Source: Bacteroidaceae bacterium (GTDB taxonomy: Bacteria; Bacteroidota; Bacteroidia; Bacteroidales; Bacteroidaceae). Taken from it: 41,766 bases of DNA. This document shows positions 1-14,678 of the stretch, in pieces. The notes under the pieces were generated by a model. It worked only from the letters and a program-made list of their open reading frames with translations, searched no databases and was not told where the DNA came from. Made by a program: the position numbers and the translations under genes. The stretch covers positions 1 to 41,766 of the forward strand of contig JAFQBF010000041.1 of assembly GCA_017416735.1 (NCBI GenBank), written 5' to 3'. Position 1 is the stretch's first letter. The number at the start of each line of letters is the position of its first letter.

Positions 1-62
1 CAGCTGGTTAGAATACCTGCCTGTCACGCAGGGGGTCGCGGGTTCGAGTCCCGTCCATACCG
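1..62 (+). tRNA. tRNA-Asp (GTC), 5' end outside window
   Basis: The anticodon stem pairs 16-20 with 28-32 around a 7-nt loop with anticodon GTC at 23-25, which reads Asp codons. The T arm is 38-42/50-54 with loop 43-49 (TTCGAGT), followed by the 3' acceptor strand 55-61 and discriminator G at 62. The 5' acceptor strand lies before the window, so the gene is partial. CCA is not encoded. It lies six bases before tRNA-Glu, so the two are probably co-transcribed. Confidence 0.95.
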
Positions 63-68
63 CTTCAA

Positions 69-140
69 GGTCCGTTCGTATATCGGTTAGTACTCAAGAT
101 TTTCATTCTTGCAAGGGGGGTTCGATTCCCCCACGGACTA
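69..140 (+). tRNA. tRNA-Glu (TTC)
   Basis: This is a complete 72-nt cloverleaf. Acceptor strand 69-75 pairs with 133-139, including one terminal G-T wobble, and the discriminator is A140. The anticodon loop TTTTCAT carries anticodon TTC. The T arm is five G-C pairs (116-120/128-132) around TTCGATT. CCA is not encoded. It is followed closely by rpsT, so a shared transcript is possible. Confidence 0.95.
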
Positions 141-184
141 CTAATAAGAAAAATAATAAAAGAACAATTTAAAGATTAGTCGAG

Positions 185-439
185 ATGGCAAATCACAAAT
201 CATCAATCAAGAGAATCAGACAAGAAGAAAAGAGAAGACTTCACAACAGATACTATGCAAAGACTATGCGTAACGCTGTGAAGAAGCTCCGTAACACTAA
301 CGACAAGGCAGAAGCTGCTGCTATGTTCCCAAGTGTACAGAAGATGTTGGACAAGTTGGCAAAGCGCAACCTCATCCACAAGAACAAGGCTTCTAACTTG
401 AAGTCAAAATTGGCTGCTCACATCAGCAAGCTCGCTTAA
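185..439 (+). CDS. rpsT: 30S ribosomal protein S20
   Basis: This 84-residue, very basic protein begins [20 protein letters not shown], the standard opening of bacterial S20, and has the usual family length. S20 binds 16S rRNA early in assembly of the small subunit. The ATG at 185 follows an AT-rich leader after tRNA-Glu. The gene ends just before a strong hairpin with a T-run, so it probably closes the tRNA-rpsT transcript. Codon use is strongly biased towards AAG, CTC and AAC, as expected for a highly expressed ribosomal gene. Confidence 0.97.
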   Translation: MANHKSSIKRIRQEEKRRLHNRYYAKTMRNAVKKLRNTNDKAEAAAMFPSVQKMLDKLAKRNLIHKNKASNLKSKLAAHISKLA

Positions 440-467
440 TCCTTAAAAGATTAAGTCAACGATAAGC

Positions 468-506
468 AAGGTCGAACCTCAAAAAGGTTTGGCCTTTTGT
501 CGTTTT
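468..506 (+). terminator. Rho-independent terminator after rpsT
   Basis: A 12-bp stem (468-479 with 485-496, a few G-T wobbles) encloses a 5-nt A-rich loop and is followed by a T-rich tail to about 506. It lies 28 bases after the rpsT stop. Confidence 0.8.
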
Positions 507-514
507 TACGATTT

Positions 515-522
515 TATATTTG
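515..522 (+). promoter_or_regulatory. Candidate -7 box (TATATTTG) for the propeller lipoprotein gene
   Basis: TATATTTG matches the Bacteroides -7 consensus TAnnTTTG and lies 52 bases before the ATG at 575. TTTG tetramers occur upstream at 488-491 and 496-499, but their spacings (23 and 15 bp) are both off the usual 19-21, so the -33 element is uncertain. Confidence 0.5.
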
Positions 523-574
523 CCAAATTAAAAAAAGGGGATTATTTTCGTAGCGAAAAACAAAAACCGTCATT

Positions 575-3821
<3,247 letters not shown>

Positions 3822-3875
3822 TTTTGTTTCATACTAATTTTTTTAAAATCCATCCTCACATCTTACATTAGAGGT

Positions 3876-3906
3876 AGTCCCGGGCTGTAAAGTGCGGGAC
3901 TTTTTT
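3876..3906 (+). terminator. Rho-independent terminator after gyrB
   Basis: A perfect 7-bp stem (AGTCCCG 3876-3882 with CGGGACT 3895-3901) is followed by a run of Ts. It lies 54 bases after the gyrB stop. Confidence 0.85.
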
Positions 3907-4125
3907 GTCTCTGATGCCTTTATATTTTTCTTTATCCCATCTTTCCCGCCATCTTGTTCGGAAGCTGTTTTCTTCGATGAAATGGGCGTTTTTTACTTTT
4001 ATGCTTCAATTCCTTATGCGAAACAAGCAAATCTTCCTTATATTTTTGCTCCAATCCGAGTAAATTTCAAAAGAAAATCCTAACTTTGGGAATCAATGAA
4101 CAAATTAATAAATAAATAGATAGCT
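3907..4125 (+). promoter_or_regulatory. malQ upstream regulatory region with candidate starch-regulator sites
   Basis: This gap between the gyrB terminator and the amylomaltase gene holds a -7 box TAACTTTG at 4081-4088, 37 bases before the ATG. There is no TTTG at -33 spacing, which suggests an activator-dependent promoter. TTATATTTTT begins at 4038, exactly 43 bp before the -7 box, the same offset as in the susA and susB promoters. A second copy begins at 3920. A 63-codon reading frame from 3892 starts inside the terminator, resembles nothing known, and is not treated as a gene. Confidence 0.6.
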
Positions 4126-6804
4126 ATGAAACTCACATTTCGAATAGAGTATCGTACAGCATGGGGCGAAACTATCGGTGTCATACTGAAAGGGCAAGAG
4201 AATAATCCCATTATGTTGGGAACAAGTGACGGAATTATTTGGGAAGGTGGAGCCGAAATGCTGGACGCACCTGCAGGCGTTCCTCTAACCTACCGTTACG
4301 GTGTATTTATCGACGGACAATGCAGCCGCCGCGAAAGCGGAACGATGGCACACATCTTCTGTCCAAGTAAAAAACGGAACAGCCATTATATCTTAAACGA
4401 CAGTTGGAAAGACCTTCCCTCGGCTTCACATCTTTACAGCGCTGCCTTTAGCGGCAACTACACGCTGGATACTGTACCCAAAGACAAATGCTCGGGCGAA
4501 GGCGATGTAGTATTCCGTGCCCTTTGTCCTTGTTTGCACCACCGCAAGCAGATTTTGGGTATCTGTGGACGCGAAGAAGCGTTGGGCTATTGGACACCGA
4601 GCCGATTCGTCCGTATGGAAGAAATTCAAGCCAATGAATGGGTAGCAACCATACCTGCAAACAAATTGACCTTTCCGCTGGAATTCAAGTTTGTAGCGGT
4701 GAATGCCGAAAACGGCGATGTGGAAGAATGGGAAGCTGGCGAAAACAGACAGTTGTATATCAATGACTTGCGTAAGGGAGAAATCTTCTTGACTCAAGAA
4801 ATGGAAGTGAAGTTCGACTCGATGTCGCGCAAGATTGCAGGAACAGCGATTCCTGTATTTTCGCTCCGTAGCGAAGGTAGCTTCGGTGTGGGCGACTTCG
4901 GCGACCTGAAGAAGCTGGTCGATTGGGCAGAAAAGACCCATCAACAGGCTGTTCAGATTCTCCCGATTAACGATACAACCATCACCGGTACCTGGATAGA
5001 CTCCTACCCATACAACAGTATTTCCATTTATGCTTTCCACCCGATGTACATCGACTTGCGCCAGTTGGGCAAGATGAAGGACAAGGAAGCGGCGGCAGCT
5101 TTTGAAGAAAAGCGCCTGGAGCTGAACGCTTTGGCTCAAATCGACTATGAAGGTGTGAACAACGCCAAGCGTGAATACATCCGTCTGATGTTCCAACAAA
5201 CCGGCAAGAAGGTATTGGCATCGGCCGAATTCAAGAAGTTCTTCCAGGATAACAAGCATTGGCTTTTGCCGTATGCTGCATTCTCGCACCTCAGAGATAT
5301 GTATGGCACACCGGATTTTAGCCAATGGCCTGAACACCAAGTGTATAATGCCAAGGCGATAGCTGCGATGTGTGCACCGGAAAGCGAATGTTACGAAAAC
5401 ATCGCCTACTATTATTACATCCAGTACAACTTGCACATCCAGTTGCTGGAAGCCGGTAATTACGCCCGCCAGAAGGGTATCATCTTCAAGGGAGACATTC
5501 CTATCGGTATCAGCCGTAATAGTGTGGAAGCCTGGATTGAACCCTATTACTTCAATATGAACGGACAAGCGGGTGCACCACCCGATGCATTCTCTACCAA
5601 CGGTCAGAACTGGGGATTCCCAACCTACAACTGGGATGTAATGGAACAGGACAACTACCTGTGGTGGCAGAAGCGTTTCCGCAAGATGGCTGAATATTTC
5701 ACCGCTTACCGCATTGACCATATCCTCGGATTCTTCCGCATTTGGGAAATTCCGACGCACTCTGTACACGGTTTGCTCGGCCAATTTGTTCCGGCATTGC
5801 CGATGGGAGTGGAAGAAATTCAACGTTTCGGCTTGAATTTCCAGAAGGACTTTATGACTACCCCATTTATCAATGAGGACATTTTGAGCAGAATGTTCGG
5901 TGAAAAGGCGGATTTTGTGAAGGAAACATTCTTGCAGCATAGCCACGACGACATCTGGGAAATGCGTCCGGAATACGATACCCAACGCAAGGTGGAAGCT
6001 TGGTTTGCCGACAAGAAGGACGAAGAGAGCGTGAACATGCGCGAAGGAGTTTATGCACTGATTAGCAACGTCTTGTTCGTGCCCGACCGCAAGAATCCTT
6101 CCACTTACCACCCGCGCATCGCCGTTCAGAGCGACTTTATCTTCGAACGCCTGAACGACAGCGAAAAGGAAGCATTCAACCGCCTATACAACCATTATTA
6201 CTACCAGCGCCACAACCAGTTCTGGTATCACGAAGCTATGAAGAAGCTCCCGATGCTGACTCAGTGTACATCGATGCTCGTCTGCGGTGAAGACCTCGGT
6301 ATGGTGCCCGACTGTGTACCTTGGGTAATGGAACAGTTGCAGATTCTGAGCTTGGAAATCCAGCGTATGCCGAAGAATCCGCAATATGAGTTCGGTCATT
6401 TGTGGGAATACCCGCTGCGCTCGGTATGTACCATTTCTACACACGATATGGCGACCCTCCGTGGCTGGTGGGAAGAAGATCCGGCCTTGACCGCCCGCTA
6501 CTACAACCAAGTATTGGGCCAATGGGGGGAAGTTCCTGCCATTGCTCCGGGATGGGCTTGCGAAGAGATTGTACGTCAGCATTTGCAATCTCCGTCGTTG
6601 CTCTGCATCTTGGCATTCCAGGACTGGTTGTCGATGGATGAAGAGCTCCGTTATCCGGATGCCAATGCCGAACGTATCAACGTACCGGCCAATCCACGCC
6701 ATTATTGGCGCTACCGTATGCATCTCACATTGGAAGAATTGATGAAGAAGAAAGCTTTCAATGCGAAGATGATTGAAATGATTGATGAAACTGGAAGATA
6801 TTAA
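4126..6804 (+). CDS. malQ: 4-alpha-glucanotransferase (GH77 amylomaltase with N-terminal CBM20 domains)
   Basis: This cytoplasmic enzyme transfers alpha-1,4-glucan segments between maltodextrins and releases glucose. The 892-residue protein has no signal peptide. Two starch-binding CBM20-like domains come first (about 1-105 and 125-245), then the GH77 barrel. The three catalytic acids are visible: Asp531 in YRIDHILGFFR (nucleophile), Glu722 in CGEDLGMVPD (acid/base) and Asp774 in STHDMATLRGW. The size and double CBM20 head match plant DPE2-like and Bacteroidota enzymes, not the roughly 500-residue classical MalQ. An MFS sugar transporter follows 113 bp downstream, which suggests joint handling of imported maltodextrin. 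It carries the candidate operator shared with susA and susB. Confidence 0.92.
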   Translation: MKLTFRIEYRTAWGETIGVILKGQENNPIMLGTSDGIIWEGGAEMLDAPAGVPLTYRYGVFIDGQCSRRESGTMAHIFCPSKKRNSHYILNDSWKDLPSASHLYSAAFSGNYTLDTVPKDKCSGEGDVVFRALCPCLHHRKQILGICGREEALGYWTPSRFVRMEEIQANEWVATIPANKLTFPLEFKFVAVNAENGDVEEWEAGENRQLYINDLRKGEIFLTQEMEVKFDSMSRKIAGTAIPVFSLRSEGSFGVGDFGDLKKLVDWAEKTHQQAVQILPINDTTITGTWIDSYPYNSISIYAFHPMYIDLRQLGKMKDKEAAAAFEEKRLELNALAQIDYEGVNNAKREYIRLMFQQTGKKVLASAEFKKFFQDNKHWLLPYAAFSHLRDMYGTPDFSQWPEHQVYNAKAIAAMCAPESECYENIAYYYYIQYNLHIQLLEAGNYARQKGIIFKGDIPIGISRNSVEAWIEPYYFNMNGQAGAPPDAFSTNGQNWGFPTYNWDVMEQDNYLWWQKRFRKMAEYFTAYRIDHILGFFRIWEIPTHSVHGLLGQFVPALPMGVEEIQRFGLNFQKDFMTTPFINEDILSRMFGEKADFVKETFLQHSHDDIWEMRPEYDTQRKVEAWFADKKDEESVNMREGVYALISNVLFVPDRKNPSTYHPRIAVQSDFIFERLNDSEKEAFNRLYNHYYYQRHNQFWYHEAMKKLPMLTQCTSMLVCGEDLGMVPDCVPWVMEQLQILSLEIQRMPKNPQYEFGHLWEYPLRSVCTISTHDMATLRGWWEEDPALTARYYNQVLGQWGEVPAIAPGWACEEIVRQHLQSPSLLCILAFQDWLSMDEELRYPDANAERINVPANPRHYWRYRMHLTLEELMKKKAFNAKMIEMIDETGRY

Positions 6805-6812
6805 TTTATAAT

Positions 6813-6895
6813 GTCACCCAGAGCGAAGCGAAGAATCTCGGTAACATCCACTTGATGGTTCCGAGATTCTTCCTCCCTTCGGTCGTCTGAATGAC
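6813..6895. repeat. 83-bp imperfect palindrome, REP/MITE-like
   Basis: Both ends begin GTCA(C/T), and the arms carry GAAGAATCTCGG at 6830-6841 and its complement CCGAGATTCTTC at 6861-6872, with further pairing outside. It fills nearly the whole malQ-transporter gap. The core resembles a dispersed intergenic element that I have often seen in Bacteroidota genomes; no second copy is seen in this window. As RNA it would fold strongly and could act as a processing or attenuation site between the two genes. Confidence 0.75.
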
Positions 6896-6917
6896 AAAAT
6901 AGTAACTACTAATTATC

Positions 6918-8273
6918 ATGAGCAAAATACCCGATTTAAGTTTTTGGAAGCTGTGGAACATCAGCTTCGGATTCTTCGGCGTTCAGATTGCCTACGCACT
7001 TCAGAGCGCCAATATCAGCCGTATCTTCTCCACCCTGGGAGCAGACCCGCACGACTTGAGTTATTTCTGGATTCTGCCTCCGTTGGCAGGCATCATTGTC
7101 CAACCCATTATCGGTGCGATGAGTGACCGCACATGGACACGCTTCGGCCGACGCATACCTTATTTATTTGTCGGCGCCTTGTTTGCCGTAGCGGTAATGT
7201 GTTTGCTGCCCAATGCCGGAAGCTTCGGTATGAGCGTCAGTGCAGCTATGGTGTTCGGTTTGATTTCGTTGATGTTCCTTGATACCTCCATCAATATGGC
7301 GATGCAGCCGTTCAAGATGATGGTGGGCGATATGGTGAATGAAAAGCAGAAAGGTCTGGCCTACTCCATCCAGAGCTTCCTTTGTAATGCAGGTAGCTTG
7401 GCAGGTTATCTGTTTCCGTTCATCTTTGCAGCCATCGGCATCAGCAACATCGCTCCGAAAGGCGTGATACCCGATTCGGTAATTTATTCCTTCTACATCG
7501 GTGCAGTGATTCTGATTCTCTGTGTCATCTATACTTCTGCCAAGGTGAAGGAATATCCGCCGAAACTCTATGCCGAATACCACGGCATCAAGGAGGAGAA
7601 GAAGGAAGAAAAGGTGAATATGCTTCAACTCCTTGTCAAGGCTCCGAAAGCTTTCTGGACAGTGGGATTGGTACAATTCTTCTGCTGGGCAGCCTTTATG
7701 TTTATGTGGACATACACCAACGGCACAGTAGCCGCCAACGTGTTCGACGCTCCTTCCACACTGAATGCAGCTGGTGCAACGGTGATTGACACCGCTTCCA
7801 TCCAATACCAAAATGCTGGCGACTGGGTAGGCATCCTGTTTGCCGTACAGGCCGTAGGTTCAGTGATTTGGGCAACCATCATCCCGCAATTCAAGAGTTT
7901 GAAGTTGGCTTACGTAGTGAGCTTGCTCCTCGGTGCAGCCGGTTTCATCTCCATCCTGTTCATCCAAGACCAATACATGCTGTTCGTTTCGTTCTTGCTG
8001 ATTGGTTGTGCATGGGCAGCGATGTTGGCATTGCCGTTCACCATCCTGACCAATGCTTTGAGCGGTAGCCACATGGGTACTTACCTCGGCTTGTTCAACG
8101 GTACCATCTGTGTTCCGCAGATTGTAGCCGCATCGTTGGGCGGTCTGGTACTGAAGATGTTCACCACCGAAGGTAATATTCCACCCGAAGTGAATATGTT
8201 GGTTCTGGCTGGTGTGTTCCTGATTATCGGTGCTTGTTGCGTGGGCATGATTAAGGAAGGAAAAGGAAAGTAA
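6918..8273 (+). CDS. MFS sugar transporter (SLC45/maltose-proton symporter type)
   Basis: This 451-residue protein has about twelve hydrophobic segments and belongs to the major facilitator superfamily. The loop between segments 2 and 3 carries GAMSDRTWTRFGRRIP, a form of the MFS GxxSDRxGRR signature typical of the sucrose/maltose symporter (SLC45-like) branch. It begins MSKIPDLSFWKLWNISFGFFG, as in Bacteroides homologues. It probably carries maltose or maltodextrin across the inner membrane. It follows the amylomaltase gene and is closed by a strong terminator, so the two likely form one transcript. The substrate is inferred from neighbours. Confidence 0.85.
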   Translation: MSKIPDLSFWKLWNISFGFFGVQIAYALQSANISRIFSTLGADPHDLSYFWILPPLAGIIVQPIIGAMSDRTWTRFGRRIPYLFVGALFAVAVMCLLPNAGSFGMSVSAAMVFGLISLMFLDTSINMAMQPFKMMVGDMVNEKQKGLAYSIQSFLCNAGSLAGYLFPFIFAAIGISNIAPKGVIPDSVIYSFYIGAVILILCVIYTSAKVKEYPPKLYAEYHGIKEEKKEEKVNMLQLLVKAPKAFWTVGLVQFFCWAAFMFMWTYTNGTVAANVFDAPSTLNAAGATVIDTASIQYQNAGDWVGILFAVQAVGSVIWATIIPQFKSLKLAYVVSLLLGAAGFISILFIQDQYMLFVSFLLIGCAWAAMLALPFTILTNALSGSHMGTYLGLFNGTICVPQIVAASLGGLVLKMFTTEGNIPPEVNMLVLAGVFLIIGACCVGMIKEGKGK

Positions 8274-8289
8274 TAAAACGTTTTAAGTG

Positions 8290-8331
8290 AAATGTCCCGA
8301 TGTTTGGATTCAAACATCGGGACATTTGTTT
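8290..8331 (+). terminator. Rho-independent terminator after the MFS gene
   Basis: A perfect 17-bp stem (8290-8306 with 8311-8327) with a 4-nt loop is followed by a T-rich tail. It lies between the transporter gene and the convergent susR-type gene, so it may stop both. Confidence 0.9.
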
Positions 8332-8379
8332 TAAGGGAATAATGTACTTGGGGTTAAAGTATATCAATCCCTGCTTCAA

Positions 8380-9975
8380 TTATAAATTCATCACTTCCTG
8401 TTCAAAGTTTTCTTTGTTGCCTTTCGCACGGTTTTTCATCCGGCTCCGGTAATTATAGACGGTGGCCAATGAATAACCTAAGAAATGTGCTATGGCATTA
8501 CTGTCGGTAACTCCAAGGCGAATCAAGGCAAAAATGCGTAATTCAGTAGTCAGCAATTCATTGGATTTCGGATGGACACGTTCCTCTTCCATCAACAAAT
8601 CATTGAACGACACGATGAAATTGGGGAACAGTTCCAAAAATGATTTGTCGAAATTGTGATAAAAATCCTTACGCTCATCCTTGATGAACTGCTCTGACTT
8701 GATGGCCTTGAACAAATCATCGATGCGGGAAGCCATCGCCAACTTCGCCAACGACCGACGATAAGCCTCCAGCTTATCCAAATATGCGACACACAGTTCC
8801 AGATAATGGGCAATGTAGGCCTCCTTTACCTTTCCAGTCTGCGCCAATTCTCTATTCACCAAGCGTAGTTGCTCATTGGTTGCACTCAGATTCAATCGCA
8901 TCAATGACAGTTTCTTATTCCAACGGTAAAGCCACCACACACAGACAATCAGCACCAAGGACAAGAAACTGGCAAAGAAAAGCAAGCCATAGCGAATGGT
9001 TCTTCCACGCTCCACCTTCAGTTTATAAGCCTTATCTACAATGGGGAAAAACTCTGTCACTTCACTGAAACGTAAACGGGCATTACAGGCCACTGCATCC
9101 TCCATAGAGCAATTCAAATAATTATAAGCACGATCTACATCACCTCTATCATAAAGCAAATAGGCCAACTTCTGTAAAGAAGCATATTCACGAGTACCAA
9201 ACTTCAAGTCGGCTATGGCTGTCAAAGCCAACCGATGAATCTGATTGTCCACATCCCCTTTCAATCCATATGCTTCCGCCAAGATGTAATTGATAAAAGC
9301 CTGCTGCCGCAAATCCGGATTGTTCTCCGAGAGACGATGCAGCATATCCAATGACTTGTCAATTTCTCCTTCCACCATCATTTTCTCAGCTGCCACAATG
9401 TCGTGGTCTATCCCTGGTTTTGTAGTCAACATAATGGAATCTCGATAAATATGAGCCTTCTCCTGATACATATTCTCCAGTTCTTTATGAACCAGATAAT
9501 CGGCAAACCAACCATAATTGGCACGCATCGTCCGATAATAATAACCCAAAAGTTCCGGTGTCAAGATTCCTGGTTTCACTTGCGACAACAGTTGCTCTGC
9601 CCAAGAATACATTCCCATCACACCCATTACTTCAGCACGATTGATGATTAGTTCCTGCTCCAGGACCGGTTCGTCAAGAAAAGGCAACAACTCCTGCTTT
9701 CTCTCCACGTACGACAAAGCAGAATCGGCCTGATAATGCAGATAAGCAGTGAAAAGTTTGTCACACAATTCATATTTCTGGCGATTGTTCTTGGTATTCT
9801 TCAAACGGAGACGCAGCTCAGACAATTCCTTTTCCTTGGGGAGTATATAAGAATCCTTACATTCTATAACTGCATCCAACTCCTTCAACAGCATTTCCAA
9901 ATCCTGCTGTCCGGCCAACAAGGAGAGCGGAAACAAGCAACAGAGCACAAGCATATTCATTGTTTTAGTATTCAT
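8380..9975 (-). CDS. susR: SusR-type starch-responsive membrane regulator
   Basis: The 531-residue product has an N-terminal signal or anchor (about 6-22), a long helical TPR-like sensor region (about 25-320), a membrane segment at about 330-350 (LLFFASFLSLVLIVCVWWLY), a cytoplasmic coiled coil, and a C-terminal helix-turn-helix (about 485-515, TDSNAIAHFLGYSLATVYNYR). This architecture and length match SusR of B. thetaiotaomicron, which activates sus genes when maltose or larger glucans are present. It is transcribed divergently from susA, the same arrangement as in the known locus. A -7 box TATCTTTG at 9996-10003 (minus) supports the ATG at 9975; Met at 9960 is an alternative. Confidence 0.88.
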   Translation of the reverse strand: MNTKTMNMLVLCCLFPLSLLAGQQDLEMLLKELDAVIECKDSYILPKEKELSELRLRLKNTKNNRQKYELCDKLFTAYLHYQADSALSYVERKQELLPFLDEPVLEQELIINRAEVMGVMGMYSWAEQLLSQVKPGILTPELLGYYYRTMRANYGWFADYLVHKELENMYQEKAHIYRDSIMLTTKPGIDHDIVAAEKMMVEGEIDKSLDMLHRLSENNPDLRQQAFINYILAEAYGLKGDVDNQIHRLALTAIADLKFGTREYASLQKLAYLLYDRGDVDRAYNYLNCSMEDAVACNARLRFSEVTEFFPIVDKAYKLKVERGRTIRYGLLFFASFLSLVLIVCVWWLYRWNKKLSLMRLNLSATNEQLRLVNRELAQTGKVKEAYIAHYLELCVAYLDKLEAYRRSLAKLAMASRIDDLFKAIKSEQFIKDERKDFYHNFDKSFLELFPNFIVSFNDLLMEEERVHPKSNELLTTELRIFALIRLGVTDSNAIAHFLGYSLATVYNYRSRMKNRAKGNKENFEQEVMNL

Positions 9976-9995
9976 AGTTCAAAGATTGGTTTTTG

Positions 9996-10003
9996 CAAAG
10001 ATA
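9996..10003 (-). promoter_or_regulatory. susR -7 promoter box (TATCTTTG)
   Basis: On the minus strand TATCTTTG is an exact TAnnTTTG match, 20 bases before the ATG at 9975. The starch motif is not found at the 43-bp offset here, so susR does not look autoregulated by the same site. Confidence 0.6.
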
Positions 10004-10053
10004 AGAAAGTTATGAAAAACAAGAAAATAAAGTCATATATTTTTAGCTATCGT

Positions 10054-10171
10054 TTATATTTTTATGTCAATTTAGATTTTTCAACCATCTATTTATCAAG
10101 TATTTGAGCTTAAAAAACACTTATATTTTCGTTATATAGGGAATATGGAATATCATATCCCGCTAAATTTG
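10054..10171 (+). promoter_or_regulatory. susA promoter with candidate SusR sites
   Basis: The -7 box TAAATTTG is at 10164-10171, and TTATATTTTC at 10121-10130 begins exactly 43 bp before it. A second copy, TTATATTTTT, is at 10054-10063. An imperfect inverted repeat (GGGAATATG 10139-10147 with CATATCCC 10154-10161) lies between motif and box. No TTTG occurs at -33 spacing, consistent with a need for an activator. Confidence 0.6.
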
Positions 10172-10198
10172 CGATGTACAAAAACACGTATTCAATAA

Positions 10199-12061
<1,863 letters not shown>

Positions 12062-12077
12062 AATCCTTTCATTCCAT

Positions 12078-12207
12078 TTATATTTTAGTTTTTTAAAAAA
12101 GAAACAAATAGAACTGATTGTCAATTACATAGCTGATTTAACAGGCATATAGGGATTTATATTTTCATTCTTATGGAAAACATCAATCCCAACTGCCGTT
12201 AAATTTG
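12078..12207 (+). promoter_or_regulatory. susB operon promoter with candidate SusR sites
   Basis: The -7 box TAAATTTG is at 12200-12207 and TTATATTTTC at 12157-12166 begins exactly 43 bp before it, identical in sequence and offset to the susA promoter. A second copy (TTATATTTTA) is at 12078-12087. No -33 TTTG is seen. No clear terminator separates susA from this promoter. Confidence 0.6.
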
Positions 12208-12252
12208 TAACAGCGAAAAGAGCTATGGACTTTCCATATCTCCGTAAAATAA

Positions 12253-14490
<2,238 letters not shown>

Positions 14491-14559
14491 AAGAATAATA
14501 AAAGGTTAAAGGATTAGGTTTTAAGCAAAAGTTTTCAATAGGTATTTTAAAGGTTCAGA

Positions 14560-14622
14560 GTTGAGAGTTATGAGTAATGAGTTCTCCCCAATGGAGCTCA
14601 TCACTCAAAACTCAAGACTCAA
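14560..14622 (+). repeat. Imperfect inverted repeat in the susB-susC gap
   Basis: Arms of about 28 bases rich in GAGT/ACTC (14560-14589 and 14595-14622) can pair with a few bulges around a short loop. It lies 70 bases after the susB stop and 57 bases before susC. There is no T-run directly after it and no TAnnTTTG box before susC, so it is more likely an RNA processing or stabilising hairpin, or an intergenic repeat, than a terminator. Confidence 0.6.
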
Positions 14623-14678
14623 TACTCATTTAGACAAATTACTATAAAAAAATAATTTATTAATCAAAATTTAGCGAC

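Noticed and set aside
3892..4083. 63-codon frame after gyrB
   Set aside because: It starts within the terminator and covers the malQ control region; its phenylalanine-rich translation reflects T-rich DNA.
4426..6111. Long minus-strand reading frame inside the amylomaltase gene (561 codons)
   Set aside because: It is antisense to a gene with all its catalytic residues in place, and shows no domain of its own.
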